From Paenibacillus sp. SZ31 (GTDB taxonomy: Bacteria > Bacillota > Bacilli > Paenibacillales > Paenibacillaceae): a DNA stretch of 64,000 bases. The stretch lies in assembly GCF_012912005.1 (NCBI RefSeq), contig NZ_JABBEA010000021.1, positions 23,248-87,247 on the forward strand, written 5' to 3'. This document shows, one piece after another, positions 33,825-41,914 of this stretch (the first letter of the stretch is position 1; each line of letters starts with the position of its first letter). The position numbers and the translations under genes were made by a program. Under the pieces are notes generated by a model, which was given only the letters and a program-made list of their open reading frames with translations, was not told the origin of the DNA and did not search any database.

Positions 33825-33905
33825 ATGTTAGTCGCTGCATATCGGGAACAGGATCATGACCAATTGGTCGAGATCTGGGAGAGTGTTCGAGCGATATCAT
33901 CATCG
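33825..33905 (+). pseudogene. Possible N-terminal remnant of a GNAT acetyltransferase
   Basis: An ATG with AGAAGGAG about 13 bases upstream opens a frame whose first residues, YREQDHDQLVEIWESVRA, look like the first strand and helix of YjaB-type GNAT acetyltransferases. The similarity stops after about 25 residues. The frame then runs into the WXG100 gene in another frame, so it cannot be a functional protein. It is read as a truncated fossil left by a deletion. The match is short and made by eye. Confidence 0.35.
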
Positions 33906-33948
33906 GTTAACCACGGGATATCAATGACCACGAAGAGGAGTGTGCAGC

Positions 33949-34935
33949 ATGACACAGATCAAGGTTACACCGGAACAACTGGAGACGGTCAGTGGGCAGT
34001 TCGCTCAGGCGCATCAGCAATTATCGGGCTTCATGTCCACACTGGATAGCAAGATGAGTGTCATGCGCAGCAACTGGGATGGCATGGAGCGGGAGCGTTT
34101 TTATAACGATTATTCAACAGCTCAAGGCACGATGAAATCTGTGCTGGAACTAGTTCTGTCCATTCAATCGGAGCTTAAGAAAATTGCCGAGCGTTTCCGC
34201 ACGACAGATGAAGAGGCGGTGAGCCAGGCAATCATGACGGCGCTGACCGCAGCGCGGGCGCTATCAACCATGGGCAAAAATAAAGGCGACGCTCTAGACA
34301 AAACGCCAGGCCCACCAAAGAACATGGATGAATGGGATGAGAAGGATGCCGAGAAGTACCAGAACTATGAGGAAATGCTGAAGAAAGCTGAAGAGGTGGG
34401 TGACGAAGAACTGGCGCAGCAGATTCAGGCCAGCATGAACATCATTCGGCTTCAGTATGAAGATGTAATCTATCAGACGGACCCCAATACGGGCAAGACG
34501 GTGAAAATTACCGAGGATTCCATCGTGGGTACGTATCAGGTGAAAAGCGACAAGGGCGAAACGACTACGATCAGTCTGGATAAACAGGGCAATGTGGTGG
34601 ACTATAGCAAGGATACGGAAAAGTATAAGTATTCGGAGCAAACGCACACGACCAGTCAAGGAGAGCATCTCTTTGGCAAAGTGGCACAAACGGCTACAGC
34701 TTACGGCATTGGTCTGCTGCTCACAAGCAAGACAGGCTCTGCCTTCACGGAACATGCCACTGGACTCGGTTCTTCCTTCGTAGCGGACAAGTTCCTGTTC
34801 TCTGTGCCGGAAGAAGGCGAGACACGTACGATGATCTATCGGACCAATAAAGATACAGGCAAAATCGAAAATATGATCGTGGTCACGCGCGGCGACAACG
34901 ATATTGAATATACGCCGTGGCGGGATTACTTCTAA
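33949..34935 (+). CDS. WXG100/LXG-like protein with C-terminal extension, candidate type VII secretion substrate
   Basis: 328 residues from the ATG at 33949 (GAGGAG eight bases upstream). Residues 1-95 are a WXG100-type helical hairpin: IKVTPEQLETVSGQF, the turn motif NWDGMERERFYNDY (W-x-G) and a second helix ending AERFRTTDEE. Ordinary WXG100 proteins are about 100 residues. Here a charged linker (about 115-170) leads to an unrecognised C-terminal region (about 170-328) with YQTDPNTGKTVKITED and a final MIYRTNKDTGKIENMIVV. That layout matches polymorphic effectors exported by the Ess/Yuk type VII system. No known toxin motif was found and no secretion ATPase lies in the window. Confidence 0.75.
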   Translation: MTQIKVTPEQLETVSGQFAQAHQQLSGFMSTLDSKMSVMRSNWDGMERERFYNDYSTAQGTMKSVLELVLSIQSELKKIAERFRTTDEEAVSQAIMTALTAARALSTMGKNKGDALDKTPGPPKNMDEWDEKDAEKYQNYEEMLKKAEEVGDEELAQQIQASMNIIRLQYEDVIYQTDPNTGKTVKITEDSIVGTYQVKSDKGETTTISLDKQGNVVDYSKDTEKYKYSEQTHTTSQGEHLFGKVAQTATAYGIGLLLTSKTGSAFTEHATGLGSSFVADKFLFSVPEEGETRTMIYRTNKDTGKIENMIVVTRGDNDIEYTPWRDYF

Positions 34936-34945
34936 GCCACGGATG

Positions 34946-35078
34946 GGGTCGGCAAGCAGGCAACACAGGGTAAATGATTGCGGCCTGCTTGTCGACCCAC
35001 AGCATGTAGCCATGTGGTTGTGTATCACATGGCTACAATCAAGGGGCAGGCGGCTTATCTGTGAGCCTGCCCATAGAG
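34946..35078. repeat. Cluster of three strong hairpins downstream of the WXG100 gene
   Basis: Hairpin 1: 16-bp stem (34946-34961 with 34983-34998, one G-T pair). Hairpin 2: perfect 12-bp stem (35005-35016 with 35026-35037). Hairpin 3: perfect 8-bp stem GGGCAGGC (35044-35051) with GCCTGCCC (35065-35072). None is followed by a T run, so they are not ordinary terminators. A fourth, the 19-bp terminator, follows at once. Nature unknown: small RNA, extragenic palindrome or remnant of a mobile element. Confidence 0.6.
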
Positions 35079-35131
35079 AAACACCCCGGCAACCTTCTCC
35101 CTGCGATGGGAAGGTTGCCGGGGTGTTTTGG
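35079..35131. terminator. Bidirectional terminator between WXG100 and nitrite-channel genes
   Basis: Perfect 19-bp stem (35079-35097 with 35110-35128) with a 12-base loop; the ends are AAAC/GTTTT, so it can serve both convergent genes. Confidence 0.85.
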
Positions 35132-35195
35132 GTTAATCTTACCGATTAGCCACGGTCAACGGACCGGGCTAAAGGGAGTCTTTTTTTGCCAAAGA

Positions 35196-35984
35196 TTAAT
35201 GCGTCTCTTCATCCAGAAATGGTTTGTTCACCGCATAATACATGAAGCCCATCAGCAGCACACCGCCCACCAGATTGCCCAAGGTAACGGGAACCAGGTT
35301 GTGAATCACACCTTCGAATGAGATTGTCCCCGGATGGTTCAGCACGAGTGCAATCGCGAACGTACACATATTGGCGATGCTGTGCTCATATCCGGAGATG
35401 AAGAAACAGAACACAAAGAGCATCATGGCGAACATTTTGGCCCCATTCTCCTTCATGAACATCGGCACAAAGAACGCCATACATACGAGCCAGTTACACA
35501 GGATTCCCCTGAAAAAGAGCTGCATCGTCGGAACTTCCATCTTGTGCTCCACCACGCTTAACAGAAATCCATTCACCTGAGACGAGTCGAACAATCCCGT
35601 CAGGTAGATTAACAGAGCAAACACGGCTGCACCCATCAGGTTACCGCTATAACTCGCAATCCACAGCTTGATTACTTCGAACCAGCGGAGTTTCTTGCGC
35701 AGCGCCGCATACGTGTAATAGAACGTATTGCCTGTAAACAGGTCACCGCCGCCATAGGCGATCAGAATGATGGCCGCGCCAAACGTAATTGCTGCCATAG
35801 GGTAGGTGAACGGGGACTGCTCCATATAAAAGAAGTTACCTGTCTTAAACGCCACGATGACGCCGAATCCGATAAACATACTGGCCAGCATGGAGCGTGC
35901 AAGGTACCTGATTAAGCTTTGTTTGTAAATCTTGTGTTTCTTCAGGGCGAGTTGTTCCACGTTGCGTAGAGCTTCCGTTTCCAT
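35196..35984 (-). CDS. nirC: Formate/nitrite transporter (FocA/NirC family)
   Basis: 262-residue pentameric channel-type membrane protein with six hydrophobic segments. Family motifs: FTGNTFYYTYAAL after TM2 (the GxxLFTGN-like omega loop), NWLVCMAFF in TM4, GYEHSIANMC (the conserved His gate) and LGNLVGGVLLMG in TM6. The ATG at 35984 has GGAGGAG upstream; the frame extends 36 bases without support. A TATAAT lies about 40 bases upstream on the minus strand. Formate versus nitrite cannot be told from the sequence; nitrite is slightly favoured because the window carries nitrate reduction genes, although these are 12 kb away. Confidence 0.85.
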   Translation of the reverse strand: METEALRNVEQLALKKHKIYKQSLIRYLARSMLASMFIGFGVIVAFKTGNFFYMEQSPFTYPMAAITFGAAIILIAYGGGDLFTGNTFYYTYAALRKKLRWFEVIKLWIASYSGNLMGAAVFALLIYLTGLFDSSQVNGFLLSVVEHKMEVPTMQLFFRGILCNWLVCMAFFVPMFMKENGAKMFAMMLFVFCFFISGYEHSIANMCTFAIALVLNHPGTISFEGVIHNLVPVTLGNLVGGVLLMGFMYYAVNKPFLDEETH

Positions 35985-36067
35985 AATTCTCCTCCAATAG
36001 CATGATGTCTTGCTTACCATTATAACGAAATTATGGAAATTGGGGAGGGGGAAGCTTGGATTACTGA

Positions 36068-36454
36068 TTATTTAACCGGATATGGATACATGCAGGATGT
36101 GAGAATATCGATCTTTTGATCCTCTGTTCGTTCACGCGGTGCAATTTCTTCTGCATAAGAACGTTCCAGCTTGGTTCGCATGAAACGCTCTGCATGTTCG
36201 TTTGGACGAGAGTGAAGTTCTTTGGCATACTCACCAAATGCGCTGACATCCCGTACCTTTTCCAGTACGCTGTTCAGCAGTGGACTACCCGAATAGAGCA
36301 GGGATTCAGTCTCTTCGCATTCAAACTTGAGAAACAAAATGGCTTTTTGCAACGCATTGATTTCACCTTGGGTAAGGTGTACAGGTTGCGTAGCATCTTC
36401 GTTAGATTTAGTGAAATCAGACTGTTCATTACTATTTTGATTTGCATCTGACAT
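36068..36454 (-). CDS. Hypothetical protein downstream of an immunity-like gene
   Basis: 128 residues from the ATG at 36454 (AGAGGTGA site); the frame is open to 36532 without a site. Soluble and charged, with a disordered Asn/Ser/Glu-rich N-terminus (about 1-30) and then predicted helices (INALQKAILFLKFECEE). No family recognised. It starts 25 bases after the immunity-like gene and is probably co-transcribed with it. A role related to that gene is only inferred from position. Confidence 0.65.
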   Translation of the reverse strand: MSDANQNSNEQSDFTKSNEDATQPVHLTQGEINALQKAILFLKFECEETESLLYSGSPLLNSVLEKVRDVSAFGEYAKELHSRPNEHAERFMRTKLERSYAEEIAPRERTEDQKIDILTSCMYPYPVK

Positions 36455-36479
36455 CGGATTGCTCACCTCTTGACTTAAA

Positions 36480-36698
36480 TTAGGACTGGGGCGGAAGCAG
36501 AATAGGACGGGCAGCCAAGGCTTCTTCCACAATCTGTTCGGGCGTCAGGTCTCGCTCATCCCAGTAAATCAGATTGCTGATCTCTGCATGAGGCACCCGC
36601 TGCTGTAGCTCCGTCAACATGTCATCCAATTCCGCTTCCGTTCCTTCGGCGTCCATCAGTTTGCGAACTAATTCTACCAAATACAATCGATTGTCCAT
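36480..36698 (-). CDS. Colicin/pyocin-type bacteriocin immunity-like protein
   Basis: 72 residues from the ATG at 36698 (AGGAGGT upstream). The pattern MDNRLYLVELVRKLMDAEGT, then LQQRVPHAEISNLIYW and LTPEQIVEEAL, matches the four-helix E-type colicin immunity family (Im2/Im9), in which S-D-L-I-Y-Y/W is the toxin-binding helix III. Such proteins inhibit HNH nuclease toxins. No HNH toxin gene is visible nearby, so this would be an orphan immunity gene, or the family serves another role in this genus. The similarity was judged by eye. Confidence 0.65.
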   Translation of the reverse strand: MDNRLYLVELVRKLMDAEGTEAELDDMLTELQQRVPHAEISNLIYWDERDLTPEQIVEEALAARPILLPPQS

Positions 36699-36796
36699 AT
36701 GTATGTACACCTCCTGAATGATTAATAGAATGAACAAACTATTGCGAGCGCTGACGAATCTGAGACGTCTTATTCAAGGATTTGAAGCGTCCGCGG

Positions 36797-36900
36797 AAAT
36801 GTAAGGAACCTGAAACGCGCTACATCCGAAAAAACAGCCGTTTGCAGCAGTTTTGTCAGGGGATTTTGGGAAATAACGTGTCTGAAGTTCCTTACAATTT
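36797..36900. mobile_element. Short element with inverted terminal repeats (MITE-like)
   Basis: AAATGTAAGGAAC (36797-36809) faces GTTCCTTACAATTT (36887-36900). The arms are identical apart from one extra T, with partial pairing continuing inward. The 104-bp unit has no coding capacity and lies between two gene units, ending four bases before the stop codon of the next minus-strand gene. Size and ends fit a miniature inverted-repeat or interspersed palindromic element. No second copy was found in this window. Confidence 0.5.
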
Positions 36901-36904
36901 AGCA

Positions 36905-37894
36905 TCATTCAATTCGTATAGCCATGTTGCCAAACTGCTCGCCTTTTTCCATACGCTCAAATGCTTTCGCTGCGTCTTGCAACGGATATACGCCATCGAT
37001 TACAGGATGTATGTCATGTTGCTCCACCCATTGCAGCATCTGGACAAACTCCTCACGGCTGCCCATAGAGGTGCCGATCAGACTGACCTGCGGGAAGAAG
37101 ATAGAGCGAATGGGAACGGTCAGATCATCTCCGGAGCTTGCACCATACATTACGATACGTGCACCTGGTCTGATTATATCAAAATATTTCGGGAACATGG
37201 CTTGTCCGATGCTATCCAAGATCATGTCCACAGTTTCCAGATCATTCTGCATACTCCAATCGCTATGACTATCCAGTGCACGAAAAGCGCCTAAGCGCAG
37301 CGCCTCATTTCTTTTGGCTTCACTTCTGGAGGTGACAGTCACCTGGGCACCAGCGGATACGGCCATGAGCAGGGCATAGGTTGCTACACCACCGCCAATG
37401 CCGGGAATGAGGAGATGTTCACCTTGCTTCAATACGCCGCGAGTGAATAAAGCACGATAGGCCGTCAGCGCGGAAAGGGACAGCACGCCTGCTTCCTCCC
37501 AAGATAGGTGGGCTGGCTTAGGCAGGGCATTTTCAGCAGGCAAGGTTATATATTGCGCCAGCGTTCCATCCGTAGGACCACCAACAATATCGGGTACGAT
37601 CGGCACTTCAGATGTATGTTCCCAACCGAGCGTAGGATGGATAATGACTTCATCACCTATTGAGAATCCTCGTACACCTTCGCCGATCTCAACGATGATA
37701 CCTGCCCCATCGGAACCGGGAATAAGCGTGGTGTCCTGGGTTCCGCGTTCTGCCATGATGAATAGATCCCGATGGTTGATTCCAGCGGATTTTAGTTGAA
37801 TCAGCACTTCCCCGGCTTCTGGTGCCCGAGATGTTGATTCTGTATATTGAAGACCTGCAAGGCCGCTCTGTCCTGAATGGACGATAGCTTTCAT
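36905..37894 (-). CDS. Zinc-free medium-chain dehydrogenase / quinone oxidoreductase-like
   Basis: 329-residue MDR-family NAD(P)H-dependent oxidoreductase. GroES-like domain (about 1-125; INHRDLFIMAERG, GSDGAGIIVEIG) and Rossmann domain (about 125-290; LLIPGIGGGVATYALLMA as the dinucleotide-binding loop). The catalytic-zinc Cys and the four-Cys structural zinc lobe of true alcohol dehydrogenases are absent, so it groups with quinone oxidoreductase/YogA-type enzymes. ATG at 37894 with AGGAGG ten bases upstream; a TTG at 37900 is too close to it. It is divergent from a LysR gene that probably regulates it. Confidence 0.85.
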   Translation of the reverse strand: MKAIVHSGQSGLAGLQYTESTSRAPEAGEVLIQLKSAGINHRDLFIMAERGTQDTTLIPGSDGAGIIVEIGEGVRGFSIGDEVIIHPTLGWEHTSEVPIVPDIVGGPTDGTLAQYITLPAENALPKPAHLSWEEAGVLSLSALTAYRALFTRGVLKQGEHLLIPGIGGGVATYALLMAVSAGAQVTVTSRSEAKRNEALRLGAFRALDSHSDWSMQNDLETVDMILDSIGQAMFPKYFDIIRPGARIVMYGASSGDDLTVPIRSIFFPQVSLIGTSMGSREEFVQMLQWVEQHDIHPVIDGVYPLQDAAKAFERMEKGEQFGNMAIRIE

Positions 37895-37980
37895 ATTCAA
37901 TATTCCTCCTGTCTATGTAGCCAGACTTCACTACTGAGCCTCATTGTACAGACGGGGTAGATTCACGTAAAATGAACAAA

Positions 37981-37999
37981 AATGATTGTCAGTATCATT
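37981..37999. promoter_or_regulatory. Candidate LysR operator
   Basis: AATGAT-N7-ATCATT, a perfect 6-bp inverted repeat containing a T-N11-A LysR-type site, in the divergent region between the MDR gene and the LysR gene. Confidence 0.5.
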
Positions 38000-38075
38000 G
38001 AAAATAATAGATAAGTATTTTGCATGAATCGCATGATGCAGAATACCGATATAACGACAAGCAGGTGATCAGGGT

Positions 38076-38936
38076 ATGGATGCAGGTGATTTGAAAATAT
38101 TTCAGGTGGTTGCCCGCGAAGGTAGTATCAGTAAAGCTGCGCTCGCACTCAATTATGTACAATCCAATGTGACCACACGGATCAAACAGTTGGAGACTCA
38201 GCTACAAGTACCTTTGTTTCATCGTTCCAATCGGGGGATGTCGCTCACACCGGCGGGCGAGAACCTGCTGGTGTATGCGGATCGAATTTTGCAATTACTG
38301 TATGAAGCAGAGCAGGCCACGCAAGTGGGGAACCCACCAGCAGGCTTACTTCGTTTGGGTGCCATTGAGACAGCTGCTTCCACTTTTCTGACGCCACTCT
38401 TGGCTGAATATACTTCATGCTACCCGGAGGTACAGCATTCGCTTGTCACGGGTGGGACGCATGAACTGAACCAGAAGGTGATTCAACATGAATTGCATGG
38501 CGCTTTAATCTATGGCCCAATCGATCATCCTGAGCTGAACTATATGAAGATGTATGACGAAGAAATGGTACTGGTCGCTGAACCTGGAACACATGAGCTA
38601 CATGATCTATTGTCCAGGCCGATGTTGTTTTTTGAGATCGGATGCACACATCGGACTCAGGCGGAATCCTTTCTGAAAGATCAGGGTATCCACACGCTTA
38701 ATGTCATGGAATATGGAACACTGGATACGATTTTGAATGGTGTATCTGCCGGGCTCGGCGTATCATTGCTGCCCCGGTCTTCGGTTACCAAGGCAGAATT
38801 AAGAGGCGAGATTGCAGTGATGTCTTTGCCTGAGCCTTATTGCCGGTTGGAAGTAGGATTTGTGTATTCCCGTGGTGAACATATATCTAATGCGCTGAGC
38901 GCTTTGGTACAGATCATTACAGAACCAGAACTATAA
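38076..38936 (+). CDS. LysR-type transcriptional regulator
   Basis: 286 residues. N-terminal winged helix (1-60; LKIFQVVAREGSISKAALAL then NVTTRIKQLETQL) and effector-binding domain (about 88-280; ETAASTFLTPLLAEYTSCYP, GVSAGLGVSLLPRS). The pattern is closest to CzcR/YwbI-like regulators. The neighbours are the divergent MDR oxidoreductase, with a palindromic T-N11-A site between them, and a threonine-aldolase-like gene eight bases downstream in the same direction. The likely targets are these two. Effector unknown. Confidence 0.88.
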   Translation: MDAGDLKIFQVVAREGSISKAALALNYVQSNVTTRIKQLETQLQVPLFHRSNRGMSLTPAGENLLVYADRILQLLYEAEQATQVGNPPAGLLRLGAIETAASTFLTPLLAEYTSCYPEVQHSLVTGGTHELNQKVIQHELHGALIYGPIDHPELNYMKMYDEEMVLVAEPGTHELHDLLSRPMLFFEIGCTHRTQAESFLKDQGIHTLNVMEYGTLDTILNGVSAGLGVSLLPRSSVTKAELRGEIAVMSLPEPYCRLEVGFVYSRGEHISNALSALVQIITEPEL

Positions 38937-38944
38937 AGGAGTGA

Positions 38945-40051
38945 ATGATCTTGGAGGATACTACGTTAACGCTCGCGGAAGCATTTAGTCAGGCAGACTT
39001 TATTATTGGCGGTCATGGCATTCGCAAAGTGAAGGTACTTCAGGACGTACTGGAGCAGATCGATGGGGAGCTGTTCAGTGACCACTATGGCAACGGCCCC
39101 GTCATTGAAGAATTTCAGCAACAAATGGCTGACGTTCTAGGCAAGGAATCGGCGGTGTTTTTCCCAAGCGGAACGATGGCGCAGCAGATTGCATTACGGA
39201 TCTGGTGTGACCGCAAAGGTGTAAAACGAGTCGCTTATCACCCTCTATGTCATCTGGAAATCCATGAGGAAGACGGACTAAAAGAGTTGCACCAGATTGA
39301 ATCGATTTTGCTGGCGGACAAGGACCGATTGATTCGTTTGCAAGATGTACAAGCGCTCGATCAGGACATTGCCTGCCTGCTGTTGGAACTGCCGCAACGC
39401 GAGATTGGCGGCCAATTGCCAGCGTATGAAGAACTGGAAGCGATCTCGGCCTATTGCCGTGAACGCGGGATTAAGCTGCATCTGGACGGGGCGCGCCTGT
39501 TTGAGATTACTCCCTATTATCAGAAGACACCTGCGGAGATTTGCAGTCTGTTTGATACGGTGTATGTGTCCTTTTACAAAGGAATCGGAGGGATTGCGGG
39601 TGCTATATTGGCGGGTGATCCGGATGTGATGCAAGAGTCAAAAGTATGGAAACGGCGGCATGGCGGTGATCTGATCGGCCTCTATCCGTATATTCTGAGC
39701 TCTCAATATTATTACAATGAACGGATTGGCAAAATGGAGCTTTATTACGAGCAGGCTCAAGAACTCGCCTCCCTACTGAATGCGTGTCACGGGATACATA
39801 CATTGCCCGAGGTGCCGGTATCGAATATGTTCCATGTTCATTTTGCGCTTGCTGCTGCCGAAGTTGAACCGATTCTTGTGCAAATGGCTCAACAGCATGG
39901 CATAGCAATAACTTCGTATTTGAACAAGACGAGTGGGAATAGCTGTTCTTTTGAATATTCTGGTGGAGATCGTTATGGGCAAGTTCCTCAGGACAAGCTG
40001 CGTGCAGCACTGGAATGGCTGGACCAAGAGTTGCGCAAACAGGTGAGATAA
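38945..40051 (+). CDS. PLP-dependent threonine aldolase-like (beta-eliminating lyase family)
   Basis: 368-residue fold-type I PLP enzyme. Features: GPVIEEFQQQMADVLGKE (tetramer helix), FFPSGTMAQQIAL (phosphate-binding), HLDGARLFE (Asp that pairs with the PLP nitrogen) and SFYKGIGGIAGAIL (Schiff-base Lys). Classical L-threonine aldolases cleave threonine to glycine and acetaldehyde. The TMAQQIALR segment and the Lys context YKGIGG are typical of a related subgroup, so the substrate may be another beta-hydroxy amino acid. ATG start eight bases after the LysR stop with AAAGGAG; probably one operon. Confidence 0.83.
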   Translation: MILEDTTLTLAEAFSQADFIIGGHGIRKVKVLQDVLEQIDGELFSDHYGNGPVIEEFQQQMADVLGKESAVFFPSGTMAQQIALRIWCDRKGVKRVAYHPLCHLEIHEEDGLKELHQIESILLADKDRLIRLQDVQALDQDIACLLLELPQREIGGQLPAYEELEAISAYCRERGIKLHLDGARLFEITPYYQKTPAEICSLFDTVYVSFYKGIGGIAGAILAGDPDVMQESKVWKRRHGGDLIGLYPYILSSQYYYNERIGKMELYYEQAQELASLLNACHGIHTLPEVPVSNMFHVHFALAAAEVEPILVQMAQQHGIAITSYLNKTSGNSCSFEYSGGDRYGQVPQDKLRAALEWLDQELRKQVR

Positions 40052-40370
40052 GAAGTCTGAGAGAAATTTGTGTGCTAAATTAATTAAATGTTGTTAACCT
40101 GCCTTGTCCACATGCTGGACAGGGTATTTTTGTGCACTTTTATACAACTTCCTATGAAAACCACTTTCATGAACGAGCATATGTCATTAGTCCAAAGTCC
40201 GACTTTTATTACAGGATTAACTTGATCGAATGCATGAACCTGAAGCAAAAACAGGTATACCGATGTATTCCAACATTTTCTTAATCATGTAAAATATTAA
40301 AGGTAATATATTCCAAACAAGGAGTGGGGAGCGAAGCAAGAACGGTTCATGAAATTAAGGGGGAGAAAGG
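40052..40370. other. Intergenic region before the secreted metalloprotease gene
   Basis: 319 bases holding the terminator at 40100-40131 and then AT-rich sequence leading to the GGGGGAG site of the next gene. No gene or defined regulatory motif was recognised. Confidence 0.35.
40100..40131 (+). terminator. Terminator after aldolase-like gene
   Basis: TGCCTTGTCC (40100-40109) with GGACAGGGTA (40117-40126), seven-base loop and five T. Confidence 0.82.
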
Positions 40371-41759
40371 ATGAAGATCATGTTTTTACGTCAAAAATAC
40401 ACATTAGCTGTAATGTCACTCGCGTTATCTGCAACACTGCTGGGGGGAAGTGCCGCGTGGTCTGGAGATGCGTACGCAGCAGAAGCTGCCGATTCTGGCG
40501 TATCGATCACTGCTGTATTATCTGATATGCCTTCGGAATTGAGATCATCCATTGAGTGGGTGTATACCAATCGTATGATCAAGGAGGGTTCGGTCAATCG
40601 GAAGAACCTGATCTACGATCAGATTTTTGCAGGTCAAGGAACCATTAACTATGTTGTGCGCTGGCAATCGACCAAGAATGTGACCTTGCAACAACGTAGG
40701 GATATCGAGAAGATGTTGGGACGGCAAATGAATAACTGGACGAAACATTTGAAGGGTTATGACGGTTGGCCTTATGGGGATATTGCCGTTAAAGTGGTCG
40801 GTTGGGCAGTAGCGAATCCAGCACAGATTCTGGACAAGCAATCGAATGAAATCGTTTATACCACCACATCTGTGGATGAACTGAGCAAGTCTGATCCGAA
40901 GATCCCGGCAGCCTTGCCCTATGCACCTAATGCGTTGTCGCGATTTGAGCATTTTACGAATCCGAACTATGCCTATCCTGGCGGTTTGGACAAGCGGTTT
41001 GACATGTACCTGTGGGGAACGTCCAACTTCGGCGGCGGTGCTGGCGGAGACTGGGGGCAGCGGGTTTCCGATGATTACATTTTGAGAACCGTGAACAACA
41101 CGGAAATTGAAATTACTGAACATGAAATTGGACATGGCTTCGGCATGCCAGATTTCTATGAAGTACCGGATCGTCCGCCGGGTGGCTTCCCCATGCCAAC
41201 GATTATGTGGGCAGGTAATTCATCTACGATCACGAATTGGGATGCCTGGTTACTGCGATATACGTGGAGCCAGTTGAAGAAGGATACCGCACGTTTCCCG
41301 CTTGCGCCAGCCACCAATCAACCTGTTAATGTAGCTGCGAATGCGAAAGTGACAACATCGTATGTTTCTCCATGGGAAACGATTGCTGCGCTGAATGATG
41401 GACTGGACCCTGCACATTCCAACGACCGCACACAGGCGGTGTATGGGAACTGGCCAGAGATCGGTACACATTGGGTACAATATGATCTGGATCGTACATA
41501 TACGGTATCGCAAACGGATGTGTACTGGTTCAAGGACAACGGCGGCATCGACGTACCTCGCTCGTACAAAATTCAATACTGGGACGGAAAAACATGGCGA
41601 GATGTGAAGAACGCCAAGGGCCGTGGGACTCGAGCAAATACTTACAATACCACGACTTTTGATCCGGTGAGCACCACGAAAATGCGTCTTCAGATGGTAT
41701 CCAGTGATGCTGCTTCCACGGGCATTCTGGAATGGAAGGTAACGGGTATTGCGTTGTAA
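40371..41759 (+). CDS. Secreted metzincin-like metalloprotease with C-terminal discoidin domain
   Basis: 462 residues with a signal peptide cleaved near AYA-AEAA (about residue 38). The central catalytic region carries HEIGHGFGMPD at 251-261. This fits HExxHxxGxxD, the extended zinc site of metzincins with Asp as third ligand (as in snapalysin), and Glu252 would be the general base. The C-terminal part (about 320-462) is a coagulation-factor 5/8 type C (discoidin-like) fold: NVAANAKVTTSYVS, ALNDGLDP, WVQYDLDRTYTVSQTDVYWF and LEWKVTGI. That domain binds glycans, so the protein probably attaches to a polysaccharide. Substrate unknown; not recognised as a named peptidase family. Confidence 0.75.
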   Translation: MKIMFLRQKYTLAVMSLALSATLLGGSAAWSGDAYAAEAADSGVSITAVLSDMPSELRSSIEWVYTNRMIKEGSVNRKNLIYDQIFAGQGTINYVVRWQSTKNVTLQQRRDIEKMLGRQMNNWTKHLKGYDGWPYGDIAVKVVGWAVANPAQILDKQSNEIVYTTTSVDELSKSDPKIPAALPYAPNALSRFEHFTNPNYAYPGGLDKRFDMYLWGTSNFGGGAGGDWGQRVSDDYILRTVNNTEIEITEHEIGHGFGMPDFYEVPDRPPGGFPMPTIMWAGNSSTITNWDAWLLRYTWSQLKKDTARFPLAPATNQPVNVAANAKVTTSYVSPWETIAALNDGLDPAHSNDRTQAVYGNWPEIGTHWVQYDLDRTYTVSQTDVYWFKDNGGIDVPRSYKIQYWDGKTWRDVKNAKGRGTRANTYNTTTFDPVSTTKMRLQMVSSDAASTGILEWKVTGIAL

Positions 41760-41800
41760 TTTGCAGTTTATTTACAAGAATTGATAATCTGAATAAACAG

Positions 41801-41840
41801 CGGCTGATCAGTGGCGAAAGTCCTGATTCAGCCGTTTTTT
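41801..41840 (+). terminator. Terminator after metalloprotease gene
   Basis: CGGCTGATCAG with CTGATTCAGCCG (one bulged base), 11-base loop and six T. Confidence 0.83.
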
Positions 41841-41914
41841 GCAGGAATAGATAGACAAGTGACGAAAGGTACATTTTAAGAGGTTGTTGAACACGTATTA
41901 AAGGGGGAGTTCAA

